This document shows, one piece after another, positions 16,401-24,956 of a stretch of 64,000 nt of DNA (position 1 is its first letter; each line of letters begins with the position of its first letter). Both the position numbers and the translations under genes were made by a program. The notes beneath the pieces are model-generated. The model ran no database searches. It worked only from the letters and a program-made list of their open reading frames with translations, and was not told where the DNA came from. The DNA comes from Luteolibacter sp. LG18 (GTDB lineage Bacteria > Verrucomicrobiota > Verrucomicrobiia > Verrucomicrobiales > Akkermansiaceae), in the NCBI RefSeq assembly GCF_036322585.1, contig NZ_AP024600.1, positions 1,364,001 through 1,428,000 of the forward strand, read 5' to 3'.

Positions 16401-19099
16401 CAGCCGGTGGCGTAGGCGGCATCGGTGGGGCGGATGTAGCTGCCGGGATTCACCGTCTGGTAGGCCAGCGATACCGCGCCCATGCCATCCGGATCGGTGA
16501 TGCGGGCGGTGATGGTCACCGGCTGGTTCGCCACCGGCTGGGCTGGGGAATGCGCCACCTGGCGGGCCTGCGGGGCCACCAGGTTCGGGGCTCGGTAAAC
16601 CGAATTTTTCGCGCCGGGCGTGGGCACGGAACTGACCGCCGGAACCTCCTTGAGCTCCAGGTCGAAGAAGAAGTCCGAGCTGTTCTTAGTGAGGTTCAGG
16701 CCCTGCACGGCGATCACGTTGGTGCCGCCGACGAGCACCGAATCCGCGGGATCGATGGTCACCTCCTCGAACGCCGAGGCCGGATGATCCGTTGTCGCGA
16801 GCGCGGTGTAGGCGAGCTGGCCGCTGGCGGCGGACTTGCGCGCCACCTCGTGGCCGTTGATCCAGACCACGCAGCCATCGTCGTATTTCAGACGCAGCAG
16901 CAGCTTCTGCGGGGTCTGGGTGATGGTGAAGGATTTCCGCAGATAGAGGGTGCTGTAGTTGCTGGCCCCGGTGCCCTTCATGTCACTGAGGGTGGTGCCG
17001 AGGGTGTAGCCACCGGCGTAACCGAAGCCCGCCGTGCCGGTGGTCCAGGCGCTGTCGTTGTAGGCGGTGTCCCGCCAAGCCTCGACCGGGCTGGAAGCCT
17101 CCGCCGTGCCCTTCTTGTATTTCCAACCGGTGGCCCCGGCCGCGATGTAGGTGGCTGGAGTGGTCGCGCCGGCACCCGAGGCCCGCCACGAGCCGCCGAG
17201 GTCGTTGTCGAGCGTGGCATTGACGAGCTCGGCCGAGCTGCCGCCCCCCGCCGAAGCCGTGGGCCACGGGAAGCCGACCTTGTAATCGACGCTGTCGATC
17301 GTGGTGCCACCCGCGTTTTTCAGCACGATCTTCTCGCCGGACGAATTCAAGCTGCCGCTCCAGGGACCCAGCGCGGTCACGCCGAACTTCGACAACATCG
17401 TCGCGGGATCCTGGCAGATCACGAGGTAACCGCCGGCCGGAATGCTGACCGTCGCCCCGATGGTGTAGGTGACCGCGCTCGAAAGCGTCCACCCGGAGAC
17501 ATCCAGCGAGGTGTCACCCGGATTGTAGAGTTCGATGAACTCCTCGAGGCTGGTGTCATCCGCCGCCTTGTAGTGGAACTCATTGATCACCGCCGTGGTC
17601 GGCACCAACGCGGTGGTGGTGAAGCTGGCGGCGTCCGCCGACCAGGCCGTGCCCGAGGCATTCACCGCGCGGAAGCGGTAATACAGCGTGGTCGAGGGGC
17701 TCAGACCCGTGACGAACTTCGAAAACTCGCCGCTCTGGGTGTTGAGCGAAACCGTGTTTGCCCACGAGCCCGGGTTGGTCCCGCCATCGCTGGGGCCATA
17801 AAACAGGGTGATCGTGGGCACGCTGCCACCGGTGGAAGTAACTTCGCCCTTCATGGTGGCGGTGCTGCCGGTCACGCCGTCCGCGGACCGGGTCTCCACC
17901 ACCGGCAGGACCACCACCGGCGTGCTGAACGATCCCGAAGCGGCGGCCCAGGCATTGCCCCCGGAGTTCTGGGCGTAGGCGCGGAAGTAGTAGGTCGCCC
18001 CCGAGGTCAGGCCCGCCAGGTTGGTGGTGGCCGAAGTCGTGAGGGTGCCGAGGGACATCGAGCTGGCCCACGCCCCCTGGGCGGTTCCGCCATCGGTGGT
18101 GCCGTAGTAGAGCGTCACCACCGGAGCTTCGCCGCCATCATCGGTCACCTGCGCGCCGATGGTGGCACTGGTGGCGCCGACGTTGGTGGCCGCGAGGTTC
18201 GACACCGCCGCGGGCAGCGGATCGGTTTCGAAGCTGCCCGCCGGCTGGGCCCAGGAATCGCCGGCGCTGTTGGTGGCGCGGGCGGCGTAATAGTAAGCGG
18301 TGCCGCGGGTCAGGCCGCTGAGACTGGTGGAAAAATCGCCGCTCCAGGTGCCCGCCAAGGTCACCGAGTGCGCCCAGTTCGCGGGGGTAATGCCGCCGTT
18401 CTGCGGGCCCCAGAAAATTGTCACGCTTGGCGCGTCGTTCCCGATCGCGGTGATGCTGCCATTGAGCGTGGCGGTGGTCGCGGTCACGGCGGTGGCCGGG
18501 TTGTTCACCACGGTGGCGCCGCCCGCCGGGATCAGCGTCTGGGCATCCAGGCGGATGTTGTCGAAATGGGACCGGCCGGTGCCGCGGGAGCGCAGCAGAA
18601 TCCGGATCGTTTTCCCGACCGCCGTGGGATCGTTCGGCGTATCGAACACCAGCGCCGGAGCATCGGCGAAGGTCATCGCCGTGAGGGTGGAGGCATTGAA
18701 CAGGCCGGTGGCGTGGACCGCGCCGGTGGAGTCCGCGAGATGATACTCGGACTGGTTCCCCGGCTGGGTGTTGCCGGTGCGGTTGCCGCAGCCGACGGTG
18801 AGCGTGTAGCGCGTGTTCGCCTGGTAGGTGACACCCAGGTCCTGCCAGACGTCATAGTTCAACTCCATCCCGAGATGGTCGGTGCCGCTGGACGCAAAAC
18901 CGGTGATATACTCCTCGAAGGCGTTGCCGCTGTTCTGGCCGTTGGTGCCGGTCCACTCCGGACCGATGTTCGTGCTGTAGCCGCTGGCGGCGAGCGAGTT
19001 CCCTTCAAACGAAGGGTCCCCGATGGTGACAGGGGTGGCATCCAGACACGCGGACGCGACGAGATAGCAGGCCAGGCCTGCGAGGGGGTGGGTTTTCAT
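13472..19099 (-). CDS. Giant secreted CotH-domain surface protein with fibronectin and lamin-tail domains
   Basis: An 1875-residue exported protein with a signal peptide (MKTHPLAGLACYLVASACLDA). Domains in order, roughly: a jelly-roll-like segment to residue 190; three fibronectin type III-like repeats (200-500), each with an 'ATSATIG...YYFRAYAQNSGG' pattern; a lamin-tail domain (VINEFHYKAADDTSLEEFIELYN, about 505-640); a galactose-binding-like domain (655-830); and a CotH kinase-like domain (about 1040-1330; NKWRFYFNRARD, GLYMAIEQIDGSFL, WLVIPWDVDMMF). The C-terminus is the YPGLKFKR...FLRLRV module also found in the 10483-12882 protein. CotH proteins are atypical protein kinases in spore formers; here the role is unknown, presumably at the cell surface. 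Confidence 0.88.
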   Translation of the reverse strand: MKTHPLAGLACYLVASACLDATPVTIGDPSFEGNSLAASGYSTNIGPEWTGTNGQNSGNAFEEYITGFASSGTDHLGMELNYDVWQDLGVTYQANTRYTLTVGCGNRTGNTQPGNQSEYHLADSTGAVHATGLFNASTLTAMTFADAPALVFDTPNDPTAVGKTIRILLRSRGTGRSHFDNIRLDAQTLIPAGGATVVNNPATAVTATTATLNGSITAIGNDAPSVTIFWGPQNGGITPANWAHSVTLAGTWSGDFSTSLSGLTRGTAYYYAARATNSAGDSWAQPAGSFETDPLPAAVSNLAATNVGATSATIGAQVTDDGGEAPVVTLYYGTTDGGTAQGAWASSMSLGTLTTSATTNLAGLTSGATYYFRAYAQNSGGNAWAAASGSFSTPVVVLPVVETRSADGVTGSTATMKGEVTSTGGSVPTITLFYGPSDGGTNPGSWANTVSLNTQSGEFSKFVTGLSPSTTLYYRFRAVNASGTAWSADAASFTTTALVPTTAVINEFHYKAADDTSLEEFIELYNPGDTSLDVSGWTLSSAVTYTIGATVSIPAGGYLVICQDPATMLSKFGVTALGPWSGSLNSSGEKIVLKNAGGTTIDSVDYKVGFPWPTASAGGGSSAELVNATLDNDLGGSWRASGAGATTPATYIAAGATGWKYKKGTAEASSPVEAWRDTAYNDSAWTTGTAGFGYAGGYTLGTTLSDMKGTGASNYSTLYLRKSFTITQTPQKLLLRLKYDDGCVVWINGHEVARKSAASGQLAYTALATTDHPASAFEEVTIDPADSVLVGGTNVIAVQGLNLTKNSSDFFFDLELKEVPAVSSVPTPGAKNSVYRAPNLVAPQARQVAHSPAQPVANQPVTITARITDPDGMGAVSLAYQTVNPGSYIRPTDAAYATGWTSVTMVDDGTNGDVTAGDSTYTAVIPGTVQTNRRLVRYKVTFADALGNSQTVPYDDDEQKNFAYYVYDGLPSWQGAFRPGTTAVQTFSPSVLNTVPVYTLVANGTDVINCQYNSGYDETRFYGTFVYDGVVYDNIQFRNRGEASTYVSGKNKWRFYFNRARDLVAKNNLGQPYLETWGSFSANACASPWCAVHRGMAGVEESVSFKAFALAGMPSPNTHYYQFRVVRGATETPAAGTTIADPIGTADGQYAGDFWGLYMAIEQIDGSFLDERGLADGNVYKIENSAGDKKHQAPGQAVDSSDWNTFRDTGASTQTEAWWRANMDVNNYYTFHAINRLIGNVDLRGGYNHYYYHRSTDNRWLVIPWDVDMMFIPKRHWTTTLNGTAYPGVIAAHKALLDNPALALEFRNRAREILDLMGSDNTPNGGQIGQLIDEFSQIVNPAGAPLTLADADAAMWNMHPRTQGTDGNHSGQTNHKGNFYYSPFSDSRSGGSWTRWLKNTSYTGVAEHEDLMNYLRDYATNTWPGGAWAANNGDQRGYGYQYLASEAADAAAPNKPVITYSGAPGYPADALSFSASAFSTPGAGTYTGTQWRIAEISAPGIAGYTAGTARKYEIQATWSLSNTGTTALIPSSALGAGKTYRARVRYVDSTGRTSSWSNPIQFSAATPTSTLVHYWNFNNTASLATLITANKGYGTVTPQLIAGSTYESGTGQGFAAANARNGDTALSHLRLNNPIGSSLTFALPTTGYSNIVAAVEVFRSGSGAGTQSWSYTTDGTNYTSYGTVTVSSTAPAIAEFDFRAISAASNNPKFGLKVTFSAGAGGTVGNNRFDNFTVTGYPIPGTYANWITTAFDSSQQASTAVSGTDADADGDGRSNFMEFALASLPLSKDLADVKFAWSQDGATRYPGLKFKRPVGISGALYELRASTDMITWNTVSTTPASTTALGNGNEEVVIRDIQTDAQPKRFLRLRVTQVP

Positions 19100-19271
19100 G
19101 CGAACGAACGTCGAAGGCGGGTTTTCCAAAGACGTCCGGCAAGCTGGACCATGCCTTTGCGGGGGTCCACCTCATTTTAAAAAAATAACAAACGCCCTTT
19201 CAGTTAACAATGAAAGGATTACGCCATGAAAGATCCTCGGTGACAACAACGTAACTTGACGCTTGCCCGGA

Positions 19272-20015
19272 TCAAACCGGCTTTCGCTTCCGCCGCCAGA
19301 GCGTCAACAGCGAGAACGTGAACTGGAACTTCCGGGCGGTTTCCCGGATCAGGAACGGCTCGTCTTGGGCGTGGAGAAGCTCGAACGCCGGGGACAGGGA
19401 GTCTTGGAGCCAATCGAAGGTGGAGCCGGGCGGCCAGTTCTCCGGCGGGGTGAAATCCGCCAGCCAGGTGCAGGGCGTGGCGAGGACCAGCTCGCCGCCG
19501 GGGTGGACCAGATCGGGAAGGCGATCGATCAAGCGCCGCGGTTCCGGCAGGCGGCACAGCAAGTTCGCGGCGTGGACGCGGTCGAACGAGCCGAGATCCG
19601 CGCGCAGGTCCATGGCATCGCCGGTTTCGAAGCGGACGCGCGCCGGGTCGATGCCCTCCGGGGCCTGGGCGACGAGGCCGATGGACACGGCGGCCTCCTC
19701 CAGCCGCGCGTAGCGGAGACTGTGGCCATCCCGCAGCGTTTCCGCCGCGGACACGAACGACGCGGAGAAATCGACGCCGGTCACCTCCGCGCAGTTACGG
19801 GACATCTCGTAGGTGGATCGTCCGACCGCACAGCCGAGGTCCAACCCGCGCGCCACCTCGCCCGGCGTGAAGCGGGAGGCGGTGCGGACCGGAAACCCGA
19901 GGGCGGAGGACAAGGCCGGATTGCCAGCCCGCTCGCCGAGGATCTCCGCGTCGCTGCCGTAGTGGAAGAGGAGATACTCGGAGAGGAGCTTGTCGGTTTC
20001 GTAGATGTTCGGCAT
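19272..20015 (-). CDS. SAM methyltransferase, putative 4-mercaptohistidine N1-methyltransferase
   Basis: A 247-residue class I methyltransferase. The SAM-binding glycine motif is GLDLGCAVGRSTYEM (about residues 56-70), followed by the acidic strand end VTGVDFS. The N-terminal NIYETDKLLSEYLLFHYG is, as I recall it, characteristic of the C-terminal methyltransferase domain of OvoA, which methylates 4-mercaptohistidine in ovothiol synthesis. This would be a stand-alone version; no OvoA-type sulfoxide synthase is in the window. The methyltransferase fold is certain; the substrate is a family-level guess. Confidence 0.75.
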   Translation of the reverse strand: MPNIYETDKLLSEYLLFHYGSDAEILGERAGNPALSSALGFPVRTASRFTPGEVARGLDLGCAVGRSTYEMSRNCAEVTGVDFSASFVSAAETLRDGHSLRYARLEEAAVSIGLVAQAPEGIDPARVRFETGDAMDLRADLGSFDRVHAANLLCRLPEPRRLIDRLPDLVHPGGELVLATPCTWLADFTPPENWPPGSTFDWLQDSLSPAFELLHAQDEPFLIRETARKFQFTFSLLTLWRRKRKPV

Positions 20016-20059
20016 CTGTTAGAGGCAGGGCAGGTGTGATGGCAAGAAGCTCGGATTTG

Positions 20060-20175
20060 GACAGAATTCACAAAATTGTCAGAATTTACAGAGTGAGTTT
20101 GGTCGGCGATTTCCACAGACCGAAGTCTCCACCCATTTCGTGAATTCTGAAAATTCTGTTAATTCTGTCTGACAA
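20060..20175. repeat. Inverted repeat of the ACAGAATT/AATTCTGT family
   Basis: The left arm (20060-20091) carries GACAGAATTCACAAAATTGT followed by CAGAATTTACAGA. The right arm (20140-20175) carries TGAATTCTGAAAATTCTGTT followed by AATTCTGTCTGA. Each arm is itself a short tandem of an AATTCTG unit. A second copy with the same layout is at 24279-24396. Confidence 0.85.
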
Positions 20176-20207
20176 AGGGCTCAGCGTCCATGTGGAGCGC
20201 TTTGAGA

Positions 20208-20268
20208 AAAAGGTCTTCCGGAGACTCCGCCTCCCGGAAGACCTTCCTCGGCTAAAGCCTCGACTCCT
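20208..20268. repeat. 'CCTCGGCTAAAGCC' repeat copy with perfect hairpin
   Basis: A perfect 12-base hairpin, AAGGTCTTCCGG with CCGGAAGACCTT, surrounds GACTCCGCC. It is followed by CCTCGGCTAAAGCCTCGACT, and the next base group is the TGA stop (complement) of the minus-strand peptidase gene. It could also act as that gene's transcription terminator. Confidence 0.8.
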
Positions 20269-21477
20269 TCAGAGACCGCTCGCCAGCGCCTCCATGAGGT
20301 AGCGCGAGGGCCGGAAGTTCTCGATGAGCACCTCCTCCTGCGCGCCGCGCTTCATGCGGACCTGGCTGATATTGAAATTCGGCGTCTTGTGCGGGGCGAA
20401 GAGAATGTCGTCGTGGGTCGAGTTCTCGTGCTTCTTGAACATCTCCGGCACGATGTCGCCGCCGAGATGGTCGTCGCGGCCGGTGGCGAGGTGGCAGGTG
20501 CCGAGCACCTTCTCGTCCTGGATGTCCGCGCCGGAGACCGGCAGCACCTGGGTGCCGAAACCGAGCTCGCCGAGCGTGCCGGTCATCGGGTCATCCGCGA
20601 GGCGGGCGTTGTGGGCGTCGATGGTGGCCTGGTTGCCCGCGATGAGGGTGGAGCGGATGATGCAGCGGTCGACCACCTCGAGCACGCCGAGGGTGCCGTC
20701 CTCGTACTTCATCGGGAACTGGCCGCGGGCGTCCACGGGCACGAAATAGACCTCGCCGGCGGGCAGGTTGGCGATGTCCGGAGCCTTGCCCTGGCAAAGG
20801 CCGTGGGACTTCTGGGCTTCCTGGGCATCGAGGCCGAGCCAGGCGGTGAGCACGCGACCGTCCTCGAGGGCGAAATCGATCTCGATGGCGTCCGCCTTGG
20901 TCAGGGCGAGGCGGAGCTTTTCCGCGTCGCGGGAGACCTCGTGGTAGTCCACGGCCAGGCCGGAGCGGAGGATGACGTCATTAAGCCCGTGCAGGGTGGC
21001 TCCGCGGAAGCCGAACTCCTTCGCCTTCGCCGTGAGCGGCGCGGTGGCGGAGAAGATCGAGATGCAGAGGATCAGGTCGTAATTTGGGTAGATGTCCCGG
21101 TCCAGCGAGAGGTGGTTGCCGGCGGTGTCCCAGACGTCGTCAGCCAGGTCGAGGTTCGAGCCGTGGGTGGACTTGTAGGCGAACATCTCGCCGCCGGTCA
21201 TGCCGAGCGCTTCCAAGCCGCCGTTCTTCAGGCCCTGGTAAAACACCTCGTGGGCCTTCTTCTGCACCGGGAAGCCGTCCTGGCCGAGGAAGGCGAAGTC
21301 CTTGATCAGCAGGGCCGGATCTTCAAATTCCGTTAGAATACAGACCCGACACCCCTCGGTGGGCTTGAACACGGTGCCCAGCAGCCGGACGAGGTCGAAG
21401 GCGGGGAACTTCCGGTTCTCCGGGTGAAGCAGGATCTCCTCGTGGAGGTAATCTGGGAGGGAGGCGATGGAAGGCAT
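20269..21477 (-). CDS. M29-like (aminopeptidase T / NicX-related) protein
   Basis: A 402-residue protein. The C-terminal half shows the M29-like pattern of acidic and histidine ligands: GTLGELGFGTQ, then EKVLGTCHLATGRDDHLGGDI and STHDDILFAPHKTPNFNI. M29 aminopeptidases use two metals and cut N-terminal residues; the related NicX enzymes are ring-opening dioxygenases, so the reaction is not fixed by sequence. The N-terminal half is divergent. ATG 21477 is the first start. A dispersed repeat abuts its stop codon. Confidence 0.6.
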   Translation of the reverse strand: MPSIASLPDYLHEEILLHPENRKFPAFDLVRLLGTVFKPTEGCRVCILTEFEDPALLIKDFAFLGQDGFPVQKKAHEVFYQGLKNGGLEALGMTGGEMFAYKSTHGSNLDLADDVWDTAGNHLSLDRDIYPNYDLILCISIFSATAPLTAKAKEFGFRGATLHGLNDVILRSGLAVDYHEVSRDAEKLRLALTKADAIEIDFALEDGRVLTAWLGLDAQEAQKSHGLCQGKAPDIANLPAGEVYFVPVDARGQFPMKYEDGTLGVLEVVDRCIIRSTLIAGNQATIDAHNARLADDPMTGTLGELGFGTQVLPVSGADIQDEKVLGTCHLATGRDDHLGGDIVPEMFKKHENSTHDDILFAPHKTPNFNISQVRMKRGAQEEVLIENFRPSRYLMEALASGL

Positions 21478-21545
21478 GCAGCCACCCTAAAAGGGAATCG
21501 GCGGCGTGCAAGTGGCAGTCGCGGGCACGGGAACCCACCGGACGC

Positions 21546-22013
21546 TCACCCGTGCTCCGGATCGCCGAAGCCGAGGCCCTTTTCCCGCATCTCCTCCAGC
21601 ACCGCGGACATGTCCTGCAGGGACTCCCACAGCTCCCGGACCACGAAAACCGGTGCCCCGCAGCGCACGGACAGCGCCAGGCAATCGCTCGGGCGGGCGT
21701 CCAGCTCGACGATCTTCCGCTCCATGATCTCGTTCTCCGCCTCCAGGATCAGGCGGGCGTAGTAAATGTCGTTCTCCACCCGCACGATGACGATCCGCGC
21801 CACCTTCGCGCCGAAGGTCTCCAGCGCCAGCAGGAACAGGTCGTGGGTCAGCGGCCGCGGCGGCGTCTGGCCCGCCATCGAGGTGTTGATCGAGGCTCCT
21901 ACCGCCGGATCGATGTAGAACACGATCGCCTTCTGGCCGTCCCCCAGGAACACGGCGCAACCGGCCTGGGTGGGGAGCAGCGCCACGGGTTCGACACGGA
22001 CGAGATCGGACAT
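21546..22013 (-). CDS. Bifunctional nuclease family protein (DUF151)
   Basis: A 155-residue protein; ATG 22013 (MSDLVRVEPVALLPTQAGCAVFL) fits the family N-terminus better than the upstream reading at 22154. Segments typical of DUF151 are the strand around KAIVFYIDPAVGASI, the helix THDLFLLALETFGAKV, YYARLIL, and the well-conserved DARPSDCLALSVRCGAPVFV. Plant and mycobacterial members have been reported to cut RNA and DNA; the bacterial role is poorly known. Confidence 0.88.
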   Translation of the reverse strand: MSDLVRVEPVALLPTQAGCAVFLGDGQKAIVFYIDPAVGASINTSMAGQTPPRPLTHDLFLLALETFGAKVARIVIVRVENDIYYARLILEAENEIMERKIVELDARPSDCLALSVRCGAPVFVVRELWESLQDMSAVLEEMREKGLGFGDPEHG

Positions 22014-22245
22014 CGCTCGGAATATGCAGCCTGTTAGGCAGCGAGCCAAGTAGAAGTGGCGGCCCGCGGAACAATCGCCCGCCGCGGGCGGATGCGAAAT
22101 GCTCAAGATCTTTTGGACTTCGGCAGGCGGGTGGGAAACCTCGTTCCTTGACACCTTTCATGGCGGGGCGTCTCGTGGTATCGCATGGGGAGTGGAGGAA
22201 GGTTTTTCCGCGGCCGCATGCGTGTTTCCGCAAACCACCATCCAC

Positions 22246-23739
22246 ATGCTCCACGAACGTCCAACGCTGAAAGACCGCTACCTCAATTTCATCGGCGGCC
22301 AGTATGTCGCACCGGTCGATGGCCGGTATTTCGAAAACCCCTCGCCGGTCGACGGCAAGGTCCTCTGCGAAGTCGCGCGATCGAACGACAAGGACGTCGA
22401 TCTGGCGGTCGACGCGGCCTGGCGGGCCTTCGAGGGCGGCTGGAAGAACACCTCGGTCACCACCCGCAGCAACCTGCTGCTGAAGATCGCGCAGATCACC
22501 GAGGACCACCTCGTCCACCTCGCGCGGGTGGAGACCGTGGACAACGGCAAGCCGATCCGCGAGACGCTGGCCGCGGACCTGCCGCTGGTGGTCGACCACT
22601 ACCGCTACTTCGCCGGGGTGATCCGCGGCGAGGAGGGCGGCATCTCGGAGCTGGATCCGGACACCGTGAGCATCCAGCTCCACGAGCCGCTGGGCGTGGT
22701 CGGCCAGATCATCCCGTGGAACTTCCCGCTGCTGATGGCCGCGTGGAAACTCGCCCCGGCCCTGGCTGCCGGAAACTGCGTGGTGCTCAAGCCCGCCGAG
22801 CAAACCCCGGTGGGCATCATGGAATGGGTGGAGTTGATCAAGGAGGTGCTGCCGCCCGGCGTGCTCAATGTCGTCCACGGCTTCGGCCCGGAGGCCGGCA
22901 AGCCACTGGCCCAGCATCCGCGGGTCAAGAAGGTGGCCTTCACCGGGGAAACCACCACCGGCCGGTTGATCATGCAGTACGCGTCCGAGAACATCATTCC
23001 CGTCACCCTCGAACTCGGCGGCAAGTCGCCGAATGTCTTCTTCGAGAGCGTCATGGACGACGACGATGACTTCTTCGACAAGTGCCTGGAGGGTGCCGCC
23101 ATGTTCGCGCTGAACCAGGGCGAGGTCTGCACCTGTCCGAGCCGCATCCTGGTGCAGGAATCGATCGCCGAGTCCTTCGCCGAACGGCTGGTGGAGCGAG
23201 TGGGGAAAATCAAGCTGGGCGATCCGTTCGACACCGACACCATGGTCGGCGCGCAGGCGTCCAACGACCAATACGAGAAGATCCAGAGCTACCTGAACGT
23301 CGGCCGGGAGGAAGGCGCCAAGGTGCTGTGTGGCGGCGGCATCCACCGCGGCATCGAGGGCGGCTACTACGTCCAGCCGACCATTTTCCGCGGCCACAAC
23401 ACCATGCGCATCTTCCAGGAGGAGATCTTCGGCCCGGTGGCGAGCTTCACCACCTTTAAGGACGAGGAGGACGCCATCCGCATCGCCAATGACACGCTCT
23501 ACGGCCTGGGAGCGGGGGTGTGGACGCGCGATGCTCACCAGCTCTACCGCGTCCCGCGGGCCATCGAAGCGGGCCGGGTGTGGGTGAACTGCTACCACCT
23601 CTATCCCGCCCACGCCGCCTTCGGTGGCTACAAGAAATCCGGCATCGGCCGCGAAACCCACAAGATGATGCTCAACCACTACCGGCAGACGAAGAACATG
23701 CTGGTGTCCTATTCGAAGAAGGCCCTCGGGTTCTTTTGA
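22246..23739 (+). CDS. NAD-dependent aldehyde dehydrogenase (acetaldehyde-type)
   Basis: A 497-residue aldehyde dehydrogenase, length and motifs as in the ExaC/AldB acetaldehyde dehydrogenase group. Visible: the cofactor-binding [15 protein letters not shown], the glutamate-containing [11 protein letters not shown], and the catalytic cysteine segment [11 protein letters not shown]. The asparagine site is in [17 protein letters not shown] 22246 ([20 protein letters not shown]) is the family-like start. A DUF779 gene follows on the same strand, a pairing often seen for this enzyme group. Confidence 0.94.
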   Translation: MLHERPTLKDRYLNFIGGQYVAPVDGRYFENPSPVDGKVLCEVARSNDKDVDLAVDAAWRAFEGGWKNTSVTTRSNLLLKIAQITEDHLVHLARVETVDNGKPIRETLAADLPLVVDHYRYFAGVIRGEEGGISELDPDTVSIQLHEPLGVVGQIIPWNFPLLMAAWKLAPALAAGNCVVLKPAEQTPVGIMEWVELIKEVLPPGVLNVVHGFGPEAGKPLAQHPRVKKVAFTGETTTGRLIMQYASENIIPVTLELGGKSPNVFFESVMDDDDDFFDKCLEGAAMFALNQGEVCTCPSRILVQESIAESFAERLVERVGKIKLGDPFDTDTMVGAQASNDQYEKIQSYLNVGREEGAKVLCGGGIHRGIEGGYYVQPTIFRGHNTMRIFQEEIFGPVASFTTFKDEEDAIRIANDTLYGLGAGVWTRDAHQLYRVPRAIEAGRVWVNCYHLYPAHAAFGGYKKSGIGRETHKMMLNHYRQTKNMLVSYSKKALGFF

Positions 23740-23743
23740 AAAT

Positions 23744-23854
23744 AGCTGAGAGTGAATGGTTGAGAGTCAGAAACTGGACGTCGTGCTGTCGTCGTGGAGC
23801 GCGGCGTCCATTCCGCTTACTCTTTCCTTTCTTACTCTCAACCTTCAACTCTCC
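23744..23854. repeat. Inverted TTGAGAGT/ACTCTCAA repeat between aldehyde dehydrogenase and DUF779 genes
   Basis: The left arm reads GAGAGTGAATGGTTGAGAGT (about 23749-23768); the right arm reads ACTCTCAACCTTCAACTCTC (23834-23853). The repeat fills most of the 121-base spacer inside what is otherwise a two-gene unit, and could form a large hairpin in the messenger. Confidence 0.7.
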
Positions 23855-23860
23855 AATTCC

Positions 23861-24235
23861 ATGCCCTCCCGCGTCCTCATCACCGATGCCGCCGCCGCGG
23901 TCATCGACCAATTGCGCGCCGTCCACGGACCGCTGATGTTCCACCAGTCCGGCGGCTGCTGCGATGGTTCGCAGCCGATGTGCTACGCCGCGGGGGAGTT
24001 CCGGCTGGGACGGTCCGACGTGAAACTCGGCGAGATCCACGGCTGCCCGTTCTACATGGAAAGGTCCCAGTTCGAATGCTGGCAGCACACCCAGCTCACG
24101 ATCGACGTGAAGCCGGGCCGGGGCTCCAGCTTCTCGCTGGAGATCCCGCTCGGCCTCCGGTTCCTGGTCGACAGCCGGGTGTTCACCCCGGAGGAAACCG
24201 CCGGGCTGCCCCCGGTGGAACCGGTCGAAGCGTGA
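23861..24235 (+). CDS. DUF779 family protein, aldehyde dehydrogenase companion
   Basis: A 124-residue protein. ATG 23861 gives MPSRVLITDAAAAVIDQL; the reading from 23756 runs through repeat sequence. The DUF779 pattern is clear: GPLMFHQSGGCCDGSQPMC with its double cysteine (residues ~25-43), DVKLGEIHGCPFYM, QFECWQHTQLTIDVKPGRGSSFSLE. Members are commonly encoded beside acetaldehyde-type dehydrogenases. The molecular role is unknown; the conserved cysteines suggest metal or thiol chemistry (inference). Confidence 0.9.
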   Translation: MPSRVLITDAAAAVIDQLRAVHGPLMFHQSGGCCDGSQPMCYAAGEFRLGRSDVKLGEIHGCPFYMERSQFECWQHTQLTIDVKPGRGSSFSLEIPLGLRFLVDSRVFTPEETAGLPPVEPVEA

Positions 24236-24278
24236 AGGACACGAAAGTGCCGCATACCCATTCCGCGAGCTGGATTTC

Positions 24279-24396
24279 GACAGAATTAACAGAATTTGCA
24301 GAATTTAAAAATAGAGAGGAGGAGACGGTTGCAGCGAAACCATGCTGGCTTCCATGCCTCCTGTTAATTCTGAAAAATTCTGTTAATTCTGTCTGA
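24279..24396. repeat. Second copy of the ACAGAATT/AATTCTGT inverted repeat
   Basis: The left arm is GACAGAATTAACAGAATTTG (24279-24298); the right arm is TTAATTCTGAAAAATTCTGT and TTAATTCTGTC (24364-24394). The layout and spacing of the arms match the copy at 20060-20175, while the sequence between the arms is unrelated. It lies between the converging DUF779 and carbonic anhydrase-like genes. Confidence 0.85.
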
Positions 24397-24446
24397 AATG
24401 GCCCGGAGTTTTGAGACGCAGATTTGCTGACTGCCTTCGAAACACC

Positions 24447-24956
24447 TCAGCGCGCGAGATACTTCCGCGAGACGGTCACGTACTTCTCGGCCCACGACTT
24501 CACCTTCGATTGCTCGTCGAGCGAAAGGGTGCGCACCACCTTCGCGGGCGAACCGATGACCAGCGAGCCGGGCGGAATGATGGTGCCGCCGGTGACCAGC
24601 GCGCCCGCGCCGATGATCGAGCGTTCCCCGATCACCGCGCCATCGAGGATGATCGCTCCCATGCCGACAAGCACCTCATCCTTGATCGTGCAGGCGTGGA
24701 TGACGGCGGAGTGGCCCACGGTGACGAGTTCGCCGACGTGGCAGCCGTAATCGTCCGCGAGGTGGACCACCACGTTGTCCTGGATGTTCGAGCGCGGGCC
24801 GATGGTGATCTCATTGATGTCGCCGCGCAGGACGGCGTGGTACCAGACGCTCGATTCCTCGCCCAGGGTGACCCGGCCGATCACATCGGCGCTGCCCGCG
24901 ATGTAGGCGGAGGAGGGGATCACGGGCGAGATGCCGTCATACGATTCAATGGCCAT
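24447..24956 (-). CDS. Gamma carbonic anhydrase-like hexapeptide protein
   Basis: A 169-residue left-handed beta-helix protein. Hexapeptide turns run from SAYIAGSADVIGRVTLGEES through IGPRSNIQDNVVVHL to VLVGMGAIILDGAVIGERSIIGAGA. The gamma-carbonic-anhydrase-type positions are visible: RGDINEITIG, a histidine in VVVHLAD, and GHSAVIHACTI with two histidines that would ligate zinc. The C-terminal helix (DEQSKVKSWAEKYVTVSRKYL) is typical. Whether it is an active anhydrase or a YrdA/PaaY-type relative is open. ATG 24956 is chosen; the much longer antisense reading is rejected. Confidence 0.88.
   Translation of the reverse strand: MAIESYDGISPVIPSSAYIAGSADVIGRVTLGEESSVWYHAVLRGDINEITIGPRSNIQDNVVVHLADDYGCHVGELVTVGHSAVIHACTIKDEVLVGMGAIILDGAVIGERSIIGAGALVTGGTIIPPGSLVIGSPAKVVRTLSLDEQSKVKSWAEKYVTVSRKYLAR

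Noticed and set aside
14216-19180. A 1654-codon open frame on the plus strand
   Set aside because: It is antisense to the CotH-type gene, whose domains are clear. Such shadows are common in high-GC coding DNA, and its translation is arginine/glycine-rich without domains.
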